Source of the DNA: a virus
Virus record (IMG/VR): IMGVR_UViG_3300023222_000334
Location: 1-33,259 of that record
DNA: 33,259 nucleotides
Strand: one strand, 5' to 3'
Shown here one piece after another: positions 24,675 to 31,891 of this stretch. How positions within the stretch are numbered: position 1 is the first letter of the stretch; each line of letters starts with the position of its first letter. The notes under the pieces are model-generated. The model did no database searches. It saw only the letters and a list, made by a program, of their open reading frames with translations, and was not told where the DNA came from. The translations under genes and the position numbers were made by a program.

Positions 24675-25892
24675 CTAGTCCCAGAAGCTCACTGGACGCT
24701 TCTTAGTAAGAGGTTCAATTGCGTAGCGGATCGCGTCGACACAGTGATTATGCTTATCCACGATATCCGACAAAATATCCTGTGTGAGCCGATCTCGTTT
24801 GTATTTATATAACTTAGCCTCTTCCGCCGTCTTCGGACAATCCGTATGGATCACGATCTGCCTGAACGAACGCAGTTTTGTGATGCCATCCTCGATACTC
24901 CCGGGCCACTTCTCTGCCGAGATGATCCGGGGAAACCCATGCCGCTTCACATGACTGACCAATTCCGGCCGCGCATTGTCGGCACGAATAGGATACCGAT
25001 TCGCGCCTTCCATCTTGGCTAAAAATGCAGTGGTGTCATCAATCTCGACGTGAAGCCCCCACAGCTCCCGGCGAATGTAGATCTTATTGGCCTCGAGATC
25101 GACATAACATTCTATCATCGTCATGGGATCGGTCGAGAACCCCCAATCCACGCCGTAGTAGGGGCCATCCCAGGAGCTCTCGACCTCAAATTCTTCAACA
25201 CACCATTTCCCGCCCAAGACTTGATCGTCTGATTTGGTGTTGTAGTCGCCGAGCCAGACATGGCCATAGGTATCGGCATCGTGTTTTTGCCAAATGCGCG
25301 CCTCTTCTTTCACCACCTCCGGACAAAACGGATTCTCTTCGAAAGTAAGATGCGTGACGATCGCATTGTGCGGGGGATCCTTCACGAGAAATTCTTCGAT
25401 CGGATCCGTTTCTTGATCGGGGTTCCAGCTAAACCAAATCTCAGAGCCGGGCTCTCGAATCGTGGGGCGCAAGAGCTCGAGCGAGCGCTTACTCATCTTG
25501 CTCGCTTCCTCGAACCATGCGCGGTTGAACCCCTCTAAGGATTTGATCGCGTCGGCCGTATGATCCTGCATCCCCTGGAAAATGATCCGACCACAAGGGG
25601 CGCCCATCACACCGGTGCGACGTATCTCTGTGTCGAGTACCTTAAATAAATGGCCGACACCGAAGTTATGGATCTTGAGTTCAATCAGTTTTTTCGCTGA
25701 GAACTTGAGGCTTTGCTGCACTTCGCGCAGGCATACAAAATCGGTGTAGGGGTCGATCATCATGGCTTCGACAGCCAGCTCTGCGAAGAAATGGGATTTT
25801 GCCGAGGCGCGACCGCCTTTCAGTCCCTTGTATCTTTTCGGTTCCAGATAGGGGAGGGCCCATTTCGGCGTGGGGAGTTCGAGCGTCGTCAT
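24675..25892 (-). CDS. terL: Terminase large subunit
   Basis: 405 residues, ATG 25892. The ATPase has a Walker A variant GGRASAKSH at about residues 26-34 (the usual form is GGRGSGKS) and Walker B RAWFEEAS near 126-132. The nuclease has GVDWGFSTDP near 248, RADNARPELVSHVKRHGF near 304 and NHCVDAIRYA near 383, the three acidic sites of a PBSX/Terminase_3-type enzyme. It cuts and pumps the genome through the portal encoded next. The two glycine-to-alanine changes in Walker A are mild oddities. Confidence 0.95.
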   Translation of the reverse strand: MTTLELPTPKWALPYLEPKRYKGLKGGRASAKSHFFAELAVEAMMIDPYTDFVCLREVQQSLKFSAKKLIELKIHNFGVGHLFKVLDTEIRRTGVMGAPCGRIIFQGMQDHTADAIKSLEGFNRAWFEEASKMSKRSLELLRPTIREPGSEIWFSWNPDQETDPIEEFLVKDPPHNAIVTHLTFEENPFCPEVVKEEARIWQKHDADTYGHVWLGDYNTKSDDQVLGGKWCVEEFEVESSWDGPYYGVDWGFSTDPMTMIECYVDLEANKIYIRRELWGLHVEIDDTTAFLAKMEGANRYPIRADNARPELVSHVKRHGFPRIISAEKWPGSIEDGITKLRSFRQIVIHTDCPKTAEEAKLYKYKRDRLTQDILSDIVDKHNHCVDAIRYAIEPLTKKRPVSFWD

Positions 25893-25901
25893 AATGCGGG
25901 G

Positions 25902-26165
25902 CTAGTCCAGCGTTAACCTAGACTCGTCATAATCCCTAATTTGCTGCGGGTCTTTAAAACCATCTATCCGACCCAATTCATACGTCAAATTATCGGAGTA
26001 CCGAACCATCTCTAAAGGCGCTGTATCCCCTAATGGAGTATCAAGATCTTTCATTCCCTCAATACGCTTGACAAGGCGAGCCCATTGCTCCTGTGTCGGC
26101 GCACCGTCCACCGATTCTTTAAAACCTCGTAGCCAGTGTTTGAGAAATCGTATATTCATCTGCAT
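25902..26165 (-). CDS. Small hypothetical protein, tandem paralogue (copy 2)
   Basis: 87 residues starting at the first ATG, 9 bases after GGAG in the repeated leader. The core FLKHWLRGFKESVDGAPTQEQWARLVKRIEGM has the pattern FxxWLxGFxExVxGxPTxxQW shared with the gene upstream; both belong to a small phage family often found near terminase genes, function unknown to me. It ends with SRLTLD just before the large terminase. A gene-plus-leader duplication made the pair. Confidence 0.8.
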   Translation of the reverse strand: MQMNIRFLKHWLRGFKESVDGAPTQEQWARLVKRIEGMKDLDTPLGDTAPLEMVRYSDNLTYELGRIDGFKDPQQIRDYDESRLTLD

Positions 26166-26168
26166 AAT

Positions 26169-26205
26169 TTCTATCTCCTATGTGTTTCCCAGCGTACTCA
26201 TGCGG
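26169..26205 (-). repeat. Leader repeat, copy 2
   Basis: 37 bases nearly identical (34 of 37) to 26424-26460. On the coding strand it reads ATG AGT ACG CTG GGA AAC ACA TAG and then GGAGATAG, the ribosome site of the following gene. The seven-codon frame MSTLGNT resembles the first residues of the large terminase (MTTLEL), and both are preceded by TAGCCCCGCAT. Confidence 0.75.
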
Positions 26206-26207
26206 GG

Positions 26208-26420
26208 CTAGGCCGTTTCACTCGCTTCTTCTCGTCCCACTTCGTAAGGAACATCGGCAAAATATTTAGAATTCCGCAATTCCTTCTTATCCCCGAAAGG
26301 CATATGATCATTCACCGTTTTCAAACGAAGATTGATTTGCTGCCACTGGGTCAATGTAGGAACGCCGTTAACCTCCTCACTAAAGCCGTCCAGCCATACC
26401 TTGAACTCGCTACATTTCAT
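26208..26420 (-). CDS. Small hypothetical protein, tandem paralogue (copy 1)
   Basis: 70 residues: MKCSEFKVWLDGFSEEVNGVPTLTQWQQINLRLKTVND, then a shorter, diverged C-terminus. It shares FxxWLxGFxExVxGxPTxxQW with the next gene and an almost identical 37-base leader including the GGAG ribosome site 9 bases before ATG. The function is unknown; being between the two terminase subunits suggests a packaging accessory or inert cargo. No membrane or export signals. Confidence 0.78.
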   Translation of the reverse strand: MKCSEFKVWLDGFSEEVNGVPTLTQWQQINLRLKTVNDHMPFGDKKELRNSKYFADVPYEVGREEASETA

Positions 26421-26423
26421 TCT

Positions 26424-26460
26424 TTCTATCTCCTATACGTTTCCCAGCGTACTCATGTGG
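26424..26460 (-). repeat. Leader repeat, copy 1
   Basis: Matches 26169-26205 at 34 of 37 bases. It encodes the mini-frame MSTLGNV stop, whose TAG leads into GGAGATAG, the ribosome site of the 70-residue gene. Between here and 26560 the remaining 99 bases hold no gene I can support, only a small AACCCC/GGGGTT hairpin at about 26477-26498. Confidence 0.75.
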
Positions 26461-26559
26461 TGAGGTCCCGAGAGCCATAACCCCAGCGCCAAACGGGGTT
26501 GGAATCCGTTGACCGTGTGTGGGATGGGTTCCTCGGATAAAAGCTTACGCTACCCCCAG

Positions 26560-26733
26560 TTATTTATCTTCCCTATCCTTCGAGTCGCCAATGATGAATT
26601 TCTCGAATTCCTTCGCCAGACGCTCAATGGTGTCATCCGAAATTATAGCGGAGTCGGCCGAGAGCACTGTGGCCGCGCACTTTGCCGCTTCGATTCGAAT
26701 CACAATCTCAAGGTCTGGTATACCATTAATCAT
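26560..26733 (-). CDS. Small hypothetical protein after terS
   Basis: 57 residues from ATG 26733, which has GGAGG nine bases upstream and overlaps the terminase small subunit stop by 8 bases; a longer frame to 26805 is less likely. Sequence MINGIPDLEIVIRIEAAKCAATVLSADSA, then a helical ISDDTIERLAKEFEKFIIGDS, ending in charged residues. Small acidic helical proteins with LEIVIRIEAAKC-like starts occur beside phage terminases; function unknown. Confidence 0.7.
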   Translation of the reverse strand: MINGIPDLEIVIRIEAAKCAATVLSADSAIISDDTIERLAKEFEKFIIGDSKDREDK

Positions 26734-27385
26734 CTTTTCGTTCCTCCGCGTCTCCAATGATCGTTCTAATAATCCCTGTGACAGGTTCATCCCCTGAAGT
26801 GACATCGGTGCGCTCCTTGAGCCCGACCTCGCGAATCACCAAATTCGAATTCATCATGTCCGCCGCCGCGGCTTCAATCTTTTGAGTGTACATCACACCC
26901 TCGATTCGTTCGATCACGAAACTAAATTCTTTTCTCGCCTTGTAGGCGTACCACGTAGTCGAAGAGATCCCCAAATAAATGTGTAAACTAGTGAGTGTCA
27001 TCATGCGCATTTTCGTTTGCTTGAGATCGACCTGCTCGCCCTGATAATGCGTGGCCTTCACTTCGTATAGGGGATTATCCTCCATCCACTCGAAATAGCC
27101 TGTCGCATCTTCCCAGAGTTGCTTCGCGCTCGCGTACAGGCGCTCGCCGCCCACTGTCAAGTGATATTTGCGCCAAACGCTCTGATTCTTGAGCAGCGGT
27201 GGATCGCCGCGCACACGCATTTCGGGCTCATCGGGCTCGTACTCGTGCTGCGCGACGCGATCCGCTTCCTCGTCCTTCTCGACGTCGGATAGCTCAGGAG
27301 GCGGCGGTAGCGTCTTCTTGAAGTATTTGGCCAGATGCGCGGCTTTGCGTCGGGCTCTTCGAGTCTTTTTGTCGTCGTCGCTCAC
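26726..27385 (-). CDS. terS: Terminase small subunit
   Basis: 219 residues from GTG 27385 (AAGGTCC upstream). A basic N-terminus (KKTRRARRKAAHLAKYFKK) and proline-acidic linker precede the conserved part: AKQLWEDATGYFEWMEDNPLYEVK, then KMRMMTLTSLHIYLGISSTTWYAYKARKEFSFVIERIEGVMYTQKIEAAAADMMNSNLVIREVGL. This is the gp3-type DNA packaging protein pattern (helix-turn-helix, oligomerising helices, NxxIxRxxGL end). It recognises the packaging site and hands DNA to TerL. It overlaps the membrane protein gene by 92 bases. Confidence 0.9.
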   Translation of the reverse strand: MSDDDKKTRRARRKAAHLAKYFKKTLPPPPELSDVEKDEEADRVAQHEYEPDEPEMRVRGDPPLLKNQSVWRKYHLTVGGERLYASAKQLWEDATGYFEWMEDNPLYEVKATHYQGEQVDLKQTKMRMMTLTSLHIYLGISSTTWYAYKARKEFSFVIERIEGVMYTQKIEAAAADMMNSNLVIREVGLKERTDVTSGDEPVTGIIRTIIGDAEERKDD

Positions 27386-27860
27386 TGTGGGGGACCTTTT
27401 TAGCTTGGGGGATGACTACAAGAGGGTCTGAGAGTCCCTCCAGTATGCCTAGGATGCGATTTACGGCGTCATTCGTATGCCCACGCTCGGTATTGGCGAT
27501 TCCGAGCGCTGTGTGGATTTTACCTAGCTCTCTGACGGTTCCGGTTTCAGTGACCCGGAATGCCTCAATCGCGCCCGAATTGACATTGATTTTGTCCGAG
27601 TTATTAGCGATCTGACCCCAGAGCACACCCACGGCGATGCTCCCCGTCACCACACCCGCCAGCATAATTATAGCTTGCCATACCGGCATGTGAAGGCGAT
27701 CCAGAAATATCGCGTGATTTGCCCCACCCTGCTCTGATCCCTCGCTCACCTCGCGACTCCGTTCGATGCCCCACATTTCGACCCCACTCCCGTAGGTCCT
27801 AAAAATCCATCCATAGCGCGGGGGCTCGAGCCTCGCATCGGGATAGCTGAAACAAGTCAT
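27294..27860 (-). CDS. Single-helix membrane protein
   Basis: 188 residues from ATG 27860, 22 bases after the previous stop; ATG 27776 (MWGIER, with GGGAGTGGGG upstream) has the better ribosome site and may be the true start. One clear transmembrane helix lies at about residues 60-83 (WQAIIMLAGVVTGSIAVGVLWGQI). It is followed by a helical stretch (ANNSDKINVNSGAIEAF...VRELGKIHTALGIANTERGHTNDAVNRILGILEGL) that could form a coiled coil, then a basic tail. Layout resembles holin-associated or XhlA-like membrane proteins, but no lysis enzyme is nearby. Its last 92 bases overlap terS. Confidence 0.7.
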   Translation of the reverse strand: MTCFSYPDARLEPPRYGWIFRTYGSGVEMWGIERSREVSEGSEQGGANHAIFLDRLHMPVWQAIIMLAGVVTGSIAVGVLWGQIANNSDKINVNSGAIEAFRVTETGTVRELGKIHTALGIANTERGHTNDAVNRILGILEGLSDPLVVIPQAKKVPHSERRRQKDSKSPTQSRASGQILQEDATAAS

Positions 27861-27882
27861 GACGGATTCGGGGGCGCGCTCG

Positions 27883-28248
27883 CTAATCCTCCGCGTTTTG
27901 AGCCATCTCGCGAAGATAATCTTCCATCTGGAGAGTGACCCGGACGCCTTCCCAATCCTCGAGACCCTCCAAAAGCTTGAGCACGCAAGCCACCGAGACG
28001 TAATTCTGGCCGTCGAGATCGAGAATCAATTCCCCGCGAAACTCGGCACTCAACAACGCCCACTTCCCCTCGTGAGGCAAACGGGCTGCGGAAAGAAAAA
28101 CCTCGTCCCACTCGGGAGAGTAGACGCCGAGGATCTGACTCTCACGGGTCATACAAATCCCCCAACCCCCGGGCGCGACATCGTGCGCCCCTCGCACCGT
28201 TCGATATCCGCGCACCTTCAATTTCTCTCTCGCTTCCTGTTGATCCAT
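27883..28248 (-). CDS. Hypothetical protein, first gene after the palindrome region
   Basis: 121 residues; AGAGGAGAACGG immediately before ATG 28248 is a strong ribosome site. The sequence (DQQEAREKLKVRGYRTVRG, GGWGICMTRESQILGVYSPEWDEVFLSAARLP, GELILDLDGQNYVSVACVLKLLEGLEDWEGVRVTLQMEDYLREM) looks like a compact alpha/beta protein with no export signal. I do not recognise the family. As the first gene below the gene-free region, it may lead the packaging and structural operon. Confidence 0.8.
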   Translation of the reverse strand: MDQQEAREKLKVRGYRTVRGAHDVAPGGWGICMTRESQILGVYSPEWDEVFLSAARLPHEGKWALLSAEFRGELILDLDGQNYVSVACVLKLLEGLEDWEGVRVTLQMEDYLREMAQNAED

Positions 28249-28319
28249 CCGTTCTCCTCTCTTGAATTCCCGCTAAATTGCGGGGGTACGCCGGCGCCTA
28301 AAACTTCCCGCGGGTGGTC

Positions 28320-28329
28320 TGTGCCAAAA
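28320..28329 (+). repeat. Element TGTGCCAAAA, single copy
   Basis: Perfect copy of the 10-base element, followed by G and TTTTCCCC. It is in inverted orientation to the copy at 28432-28441; the bases between include a TATA-rich stretch. Confidence 0.75.
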
Positions 28330-28431
28330 GTTTTCCCCAAACCTCCTATACAATTTCAAAAAACACGACTATGTTATAAAAATTTATATTTCCAGTTTTT
28401 TTACTATAGTCTTTGGAGAGAATAATCAAAG

Positions 28432-28441
28432 TTTTGGCACA
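28432..28441 (-). repeat. Element TTTTGGCACA, single inverted copy
   Basis: Perfect reverse copy of TGTGCCAAAA, preceded by CAAAG, which mirrors the copy at 28320. Confidence 0.75.
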
Positions 28442-28477
28442 GTGACCTATAAAGTATTGATTTTAAACAGGTTATTG

Positions 28478-28507
28478 TGTGCCAAAAGTGAAATCACTTT
28501 TGGCACA
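28478..28507. repeat. Long palindrome, arms TGTGCCAAAAGTGA
   Basis: Two perfect 14-base arms separated by AA: TGTGCCAAAAGTGA at 28478-28491 and TCACTTTTGGCACA at 28494-28507. No T-run follows on either strand, so a simple terminator is unlikely; a dimeric protein site or a cruciform is more plausible. Confidence 0.85.
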
Positions 28508-28604
28508 ATTATGCAACTTTCTCCCATAACTATTGGTGTTCTATCTGTGTCGGTTTGAAATCCACTCTGGTACACTTTTGACTCAGTCGCAAACCGCAGC
28601 TGTT

Positions 28605-28613
28605 TTTTGGCAC
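28605..28613 (-). repeat. Element TTTTGGCAC, partial copy
   Basis: Nine of ten bases of the element, followed by G in place of the last A. It lies roughly midway between the two palindromes. Confidence 0.65.
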
Positions 28614-28731
28614 GTTTTCGCCTTACTTCCGGGACTATTTGGTGTAGGTTATATGACGTAGAGTAATCCTCGTTACTCCAGCCTATAAATATTGTTACAT
28701 AACGGATAATGTTTTGGGTCATTTAGGGCTC

Positions 28732-28763
28732 TGTGCCAAAAGTGAAATATCACTTTTGGCACA
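28732..28763. repeat. Long palindrome next to the primase stop
   Basis: Perfect 14-base arms TGTGCCAAAAGTGA (28732-28745) and TCACTTTTGGCACA (28750-28763) with a four-base centre AATA. It starts one base after the primase TAG. Same arms as 28478-28507. In the primase mRNA it would form a strong 3' hairpin but is followed by GAGCCC, not a U-run. Confidence 0.85.
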
Positions 28764-28764
28764 A

Positions 28765-31182
28765 CTATTCGGCGTCTGCGAGGGCATCCCTCACAAATTG
28801 GATAAAGGACTCTCGCAACCCTGTTAGATTCATGTCGGAGATCGATTCGCACAATTCTTTCTGTGCGGGGGTCTTTCGTTCTGCGCTCCACGCATCCTGA
28901 ATCGCGTCGCCATCAGGGCCACTGATGGCGCGGAGTCGGTATTGCTTGTCGCCAAACCGATGTCTCCATGGCGTACCGTCATGGCCGCGGATCTCTTCAG
29001 CGCGGTTGCGCAGCTCGCGCTTGACGGGTCGCTCCCAATTGCGAATCGTGTCTAGCCCCAAGGGGAGAGCCAATTTCTCGAGACATCCGAGAAACTCATT
29101 GATGAAGACAACGCCGTGAGTTTGCTCCCGGGCAAAAGCGAGACAAAGCCCGATCGCGCCATCGACTCCGCGCCCACTGCCGAGTGCCCACACTGCGTTA
29201 TCTCGCGTGTCCTGAACCTCTTGGCGTGCGAACGGGGCCATGTTGCCGAGATCGCGGGCGAGGAGCCAGCGCCAGACATCCGCTTCCATCCCCGATTCGA
29301 TCCAGCCGTACAACTCCTCGAATTTCTTCGGCGACCAAATGTGAGTCGTGTTGCGCAATCGACGAAATCGTGTATTCGCCGTATCCATCGGCAACACATC
29401 TAAATGTTGACTACACAGAATCGTAGACCCGTAACAGAGAACCAATCGATTGACGAGGTACTTGATTTTGAGTTCAAGAGGAGAGGGAGCAGTATCGACG
29501 AAATTCTTGGAGGACTCGTAGGCCGTGAATTCCATTCGCGCGCTCATGTTGGTTTCTTTCGCTTCGGGAATGAACACCCAATCGGCTAGAATCCAACCGT
29601 TGTAATTGGCTGAGGTACACCCTTCAAGGAAGTTAGAGAGTGAAACCGAGGTCACATTGTGCCAGCTCCATAACCTCGCTAAAATGGTTTGCAATGTCCC
29701 GCGCCCCGACCCTTCGATTGGCGTCGTCATGATGACACCGGGACCCCGATACTTTGGGTTCTGGGCTTTGCTGGCAAGATGATCGAGAAACCATTCTGCG
29801 TCTTCAGGGTCAGGAATCAGATAGCGAATGAACTCGAGAAAGGGTGCGACGCGACCCCGATCAAAGTGCCCTACCCCCCACTTTGGAAGATTCCAACTAT
29901 TGAGAGAAGGATACCCACCCCCGAAATTATGAATCACTTCCGGGCCTCCTACCTCATGTAGCCTTCCCGCAAATCGCATTCGGTCGGGGTCTCTACCCCA
30001 AGCGGTACATTCGTTCACTCCCTTAAATGTGCCGTCCGCTGCGGGAATCCACACCAACCCGGCGAGTTGATTTTTGAATCCGGTAAACGGAAAGGCTTTG
30101 AAATCGGGGGACTTCATATCAATGACCTGATTGTTCTCCATATCGAAGGCATAGCGCGAAACGAATTGTTCAATCTGCCCGTTCTGCCCCGCCTTGGGTC
30201 CATCCTCTTCGACCACCCACAAGAGAAAATCGCGCGTGTTCTTGTCATTGCAGCCATCGTGAAAGCAATGAAAGCCGCGGGTCGTGGGACGCGAGCCCAT
30301 GCCGAGAGGCGTGTACCCCGCGCTATTCTCCCCGGTCGTGTGCGCGCTTGCCCAAGGGCAGAGAATCGTGATCCACTCCCCCGTTTCTGTGATGATCTGA
30401 TCCTCGCGCTGCAGCCACTCGAGAACGGGGTCAATAATCCCGTCGAGGTTCATTTGGTAAGGGATGTGGGTCCGGTACTCGCTGGTCCCCGCGCGTCGGG
30501 ATTTGGGTCGCGCGCCGGCGACGAGAGCATCCCAGGTCGTCTCGATCTCGGCTTGTCTCATGAGGAGTTCCGGGGACCAATGGTGCCCCAACATCTGTTC
30601 GAAACGACATTCGAAAGGATTCCCCTCGGCGTCCTGGTACTTCTCCTTGAGATTCACGCCACAGGGCAACCGCACGAGCTTGTTGGGCATGCACCCCCCG
30701 CGATCGACGCCGAGTTTCTGTATCAGAAGCCTCTGAAAGGCTTTGGCAAGCTCGAGATCGCGAATCGGTTCGTCTAGGCTGTAGCCATATTGAAAGTTGT
30801 CTGGCGACGTCTCTATGATGTAGGAAGGATTTTTGCGATACGCCTCGGGTAGCGCTTCCTTTGCGAGCTTGCTCCCGGGCCCCGACCCCACGTCATCGAG
30901 CACCAACACGTGAAAGCCCGTGAACTGGCTCTGGCGGTTGTAGAGGTTCCCTTTCGGGTCGACCGCCATGGTCGAGCACCCCATGTAACAGGCCTGAGGG
31001 CGCCCCGCACGCAGATACGCTTTCCCCCAACCCTCTTCTTTCGTAGGGAAACCGGGCACTTGGCGTGAGGTCGACCAAAGACAGATCTCTTCGTCGTCCA
31101 GTTGCGCATGGAAGACGAAATCGAGGAACTCTTGGGCTGTTTTGAGTTGATTTTCTTTGGGGGAGGTCTTATGATCGGTCAC
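28765..31182 (-). CDS. Primase-helicase (AEP-like primase, zinc motif, D5/DUF5906-like ATPase)
   Basis: 805 residues, GTG 31182 with AAAAAGGAT upstream. Residues about 88-180 look like an archaeo-eukaryotic-type primase core (FHVLVLDDVG, PSYIIETSPDNFQYGYSLDEP, GVDRGGCMPNKLVRLP). Residues 275-320 hold a Cys/His cluster (CPWASAH...HCFHDGC...RDFLLW) common between primase and helicase parts. Residues 455-620 form the ATPase: GVIMTTPIEGSGRGTLQTIL as Walker A, with arginine where lysine is expected, and ADWVFIPEAKE as Walker B, then VLCYGSTILCSQHLDVLPMD...RFRRL. It would prime and unwind the phage genome. The palindrome array begins right after its stop. Confidence 0.9.
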   Translation of the reverse strand: MTDHKTSPKENQLKTAQEFLDFVFHAQLDDEEICLWSTSRQVPGFPTKEEGWGKAYLRAGRPQACYMGCSTMAVDPKGNLYNRQSQFTGFHVLVLDDVGSGPGSKLAKEALPEAYRKNPSYIIETSPDNFQYGYSLDEPIRDLELAKAFQRLLIQKLGVDRGGCMPNKLVRLPCGVNLKEKYQDAEGNPFECRFEQMLGHHWSPELLMRQAEIETTWDALVAGARPKSRRAGTSEYRTHIPYQMNLDGIIDPVLEWLQREDQIITETGEWITILCPWASAHTTGENSAGYTPLGMGSRPTTRGFHCFHDGCNDKNTRDFLLWVVEEDGPKAGQNGQIEQFVSRYAFDMENNQVIDMKSPDFKAFPFTGFKNQLAGLVWIPAADGTFKGVNECTAWGRDPDRMRFAGRLHEVGGPEVIHNFGGGYPSLNSWNLPKWGVGHFDRGRVAPFLEFIRYLIPDPEDAEWFLDHLASKAQNPKYRGPGVIMTTPIEGSGRGTLQTILARLWSWHNVTSVSLSNFLEGCTSANYNGWILADWVFIPEAKETNMSARMEFTAYESSKNFVDTAPSPLELKIKYLVNRLVLCYGSTILCSQHLDVLPMDTANTRFRRLRNTTHIWSPKKFEELYGWIESGMEADVWRWLLARDLGNMAPFARQEVQDTRDNAVWALGSGRGVDGAIGLCLAFAREQTHGVVFINEFLGCLEKLALPLGLDTIRNWERPVKRELRNRAEEIRGHDGTPWRHRFGDKQYRLRAISGPDGDAIQDAWSAERKTPAQKELCESISDMNLTGLRESFIQFVRDALADAE

Positions 31183-31268
31183 TATACTGGATCCTTTTTG
31201 TTGGTAGCGAATCGGATTTAGGTCATTGAACGAAGACTGCTATCTCAGTGGGTGGTTAGAATACAGAA

Positions 31269-31304
31269 AGCCCCCGGCCCTGCGCTGGGGGCTTTTTCTT
31301 TTTC
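31269..31304. terminator. Rho-independent terminator, T-run stronger on plus strand
   Basis: Stem AGCCCCCGGC/GCTGGGGGCT (10 pairs, one G-T), five-base loop CCTGC. On the plus strand it is followed by TTTTCTTTTTC; on the minus strand by TTTCTGTATTCT. It can act on leftward transcripts, but the better U-tract is on the strand without genes. Confidence 0.8.
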
Positions 31305-31474
31305 ATCACATGATCATTTTTGTGTTGCCTTTGGATACCATGCCGTTTATTGTCAAACATGTGTGGGTCACCCTCCCGGTTTGAAACAGGGGCGATGGGG
31401 TGGGACACATACTGACTGTGGAGCTTTGTTGTTGGCGCTCAAAGTTCCGTCTCCTTCCTGGGATAAGTCAGAGA

Positions 31475-31512
31475 AGCCCCCAGTCGTTTTCACGACTGGG
31501 GGCTTTCTTTTA
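31475..31512. terminator. Rho-independent terminator, 13-bp perfect stem
   Basis: Stem AGCCCCCAGTCGT/ACGACTGGGGGCT with loop TTTC. Plus-strand tail TTCTTTTA, minus-strand tail TCTCTGACTT. It lies downstream of the helicase and 86-residue gene for leftward transcription and may work in both directions. Confidence 0.82.
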
Positions 31513-31537
31513 CCCCCGTCTTGCTTGGTTCCCCTCG

Positions 31538-31577
31538 ATCATCCTTCCGGAAAATCGTCGGCTTGTCCAGCACTTTC
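31538..31577 (-). repeat. Fossil copy of the helicase 3' end
   Basis: 40 bases matching 31892-31931 at 36 positions. In one frame it encodes ESAGQADDFPEG stop, against ESVGQADDFPEG stop in the helicase; that frame is closed by TAG a few codons upstream, so it is not a gene. It begins right at the TGA of the 86-residue gene. Confidence 0.85.
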
Positions 31578-31836
31578 AGAACTCGTTTTCTAGTTTTCTC
31601 TCCCGTCGCACATTGGCCGCACTCCTGTCGCATTCTTTCGCTCGAATAAGCAGTGCTTGCGCTAGGGCACGAGCCAATTCTGGACTAAAACCAATCGAAT
31701 CAATAGGCTGTCTAAAGGCAATGACCACTTGTCCTCCCGCGGCGGTAATCTTGACTAGAATCTCTCCTTCGTCATCGTCTATCAATGACTCTGGGGGGAT
31801 TTTGCCTGTCGCGTCCGGTCCTCGATGGTGTGACAT
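31576..31836 (-). CDS. Small hypothetical protein between two helicase-tail copies
   Basis: 86 residues, AAGAGGTAAAA before ATG 31836, a strong ribosome site. The charged N-terminus (SHHRGPDATGKIPPESLIDDDEGE) is followed by VKITAAGGQVVIAFRQPIDSIGFSPELARALAQALLIRAKEC, a beta-hairpin and helix pattern seen in small phage early proteins. The function is unknown. It is flanked by the helicase end (31892-31931) and a diverged copy of it (31538-31577), as if inserted behind the helicase. Confidence 0.75.
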   Translation of the reverse strand: MSHHRGPDATGKIPPESLIDDDEGEILVKITAAGGQVVIAFRQPIDSIGFSPELARALAQALLIRAKECDRSAANVRRERKLENEF

Positions 31837-31891
31837 TTTTACCTCTTATTTTATTTACCCTGCGTGTTTGATTATTTTTGTGCTGCTTAGA

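Larger units (their letters stand above)
28249..28764 (-). other. AT-rich gene-free region with TGTGCCAAAA element array
   Basis: 516 bases between the primase and the next gene without a supportable gene. It is clearly richer in A and T than the coding sequence around it. It contains seven copies of TGTGCCAAAA or its complement; four of them form two long palindromes and two are inverted about 100 bases apart around an AT-rich core. Candidate replication origin, regulator-binding region or promoter region for the downstream operon. The frame 28447-28722 crosses a palindrome and has no ribosome site. Confidence 0.75.
31183..31575 (-). other. Intergenic region with two hairpin terminators
   Basis: About 390 bases without a supportable gene, between the 86-residue gene and the primase. 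It holds the fossil copy of the helicase tail (31538-31577), two strong hairpins (31475-31504 and 31269-31293) and the primase ribosome site. A perfect TTGACA lies on the minus strand at about 31351-31356, but no good -10 follows at proper spacing. Confidence 0.7.

Noticed and set aside
26461-26559. Possible tRNA or tRNA-like fold
   Set aside because: A GGGGTTGGAATCC stretch resembles a T-arm, but no acceptor stem, anticodon arm or consistent cloverleaf could be drawn on either strand.
28447-28722. 91-residue minus-strand open frame in the palindrome region
   Set aside because: No ribosome site, crosses one palindrome so part of the peptide is just the repeat translated, and composition is unlike neighbouring genes.
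28478-28763. Palindromes as CRISPR repeats or factor-independent terminators
   Set aside because: Spacing is irregular with only two full units, and no T-run follows either hairpin.
31325-31356. Possible minus-strand promoter with a perfect TTGACA
   Set aside because: The best -10 candidate (TATCCA) is only about 13 bases away; no acceptable hexamer at 16-18 bases.
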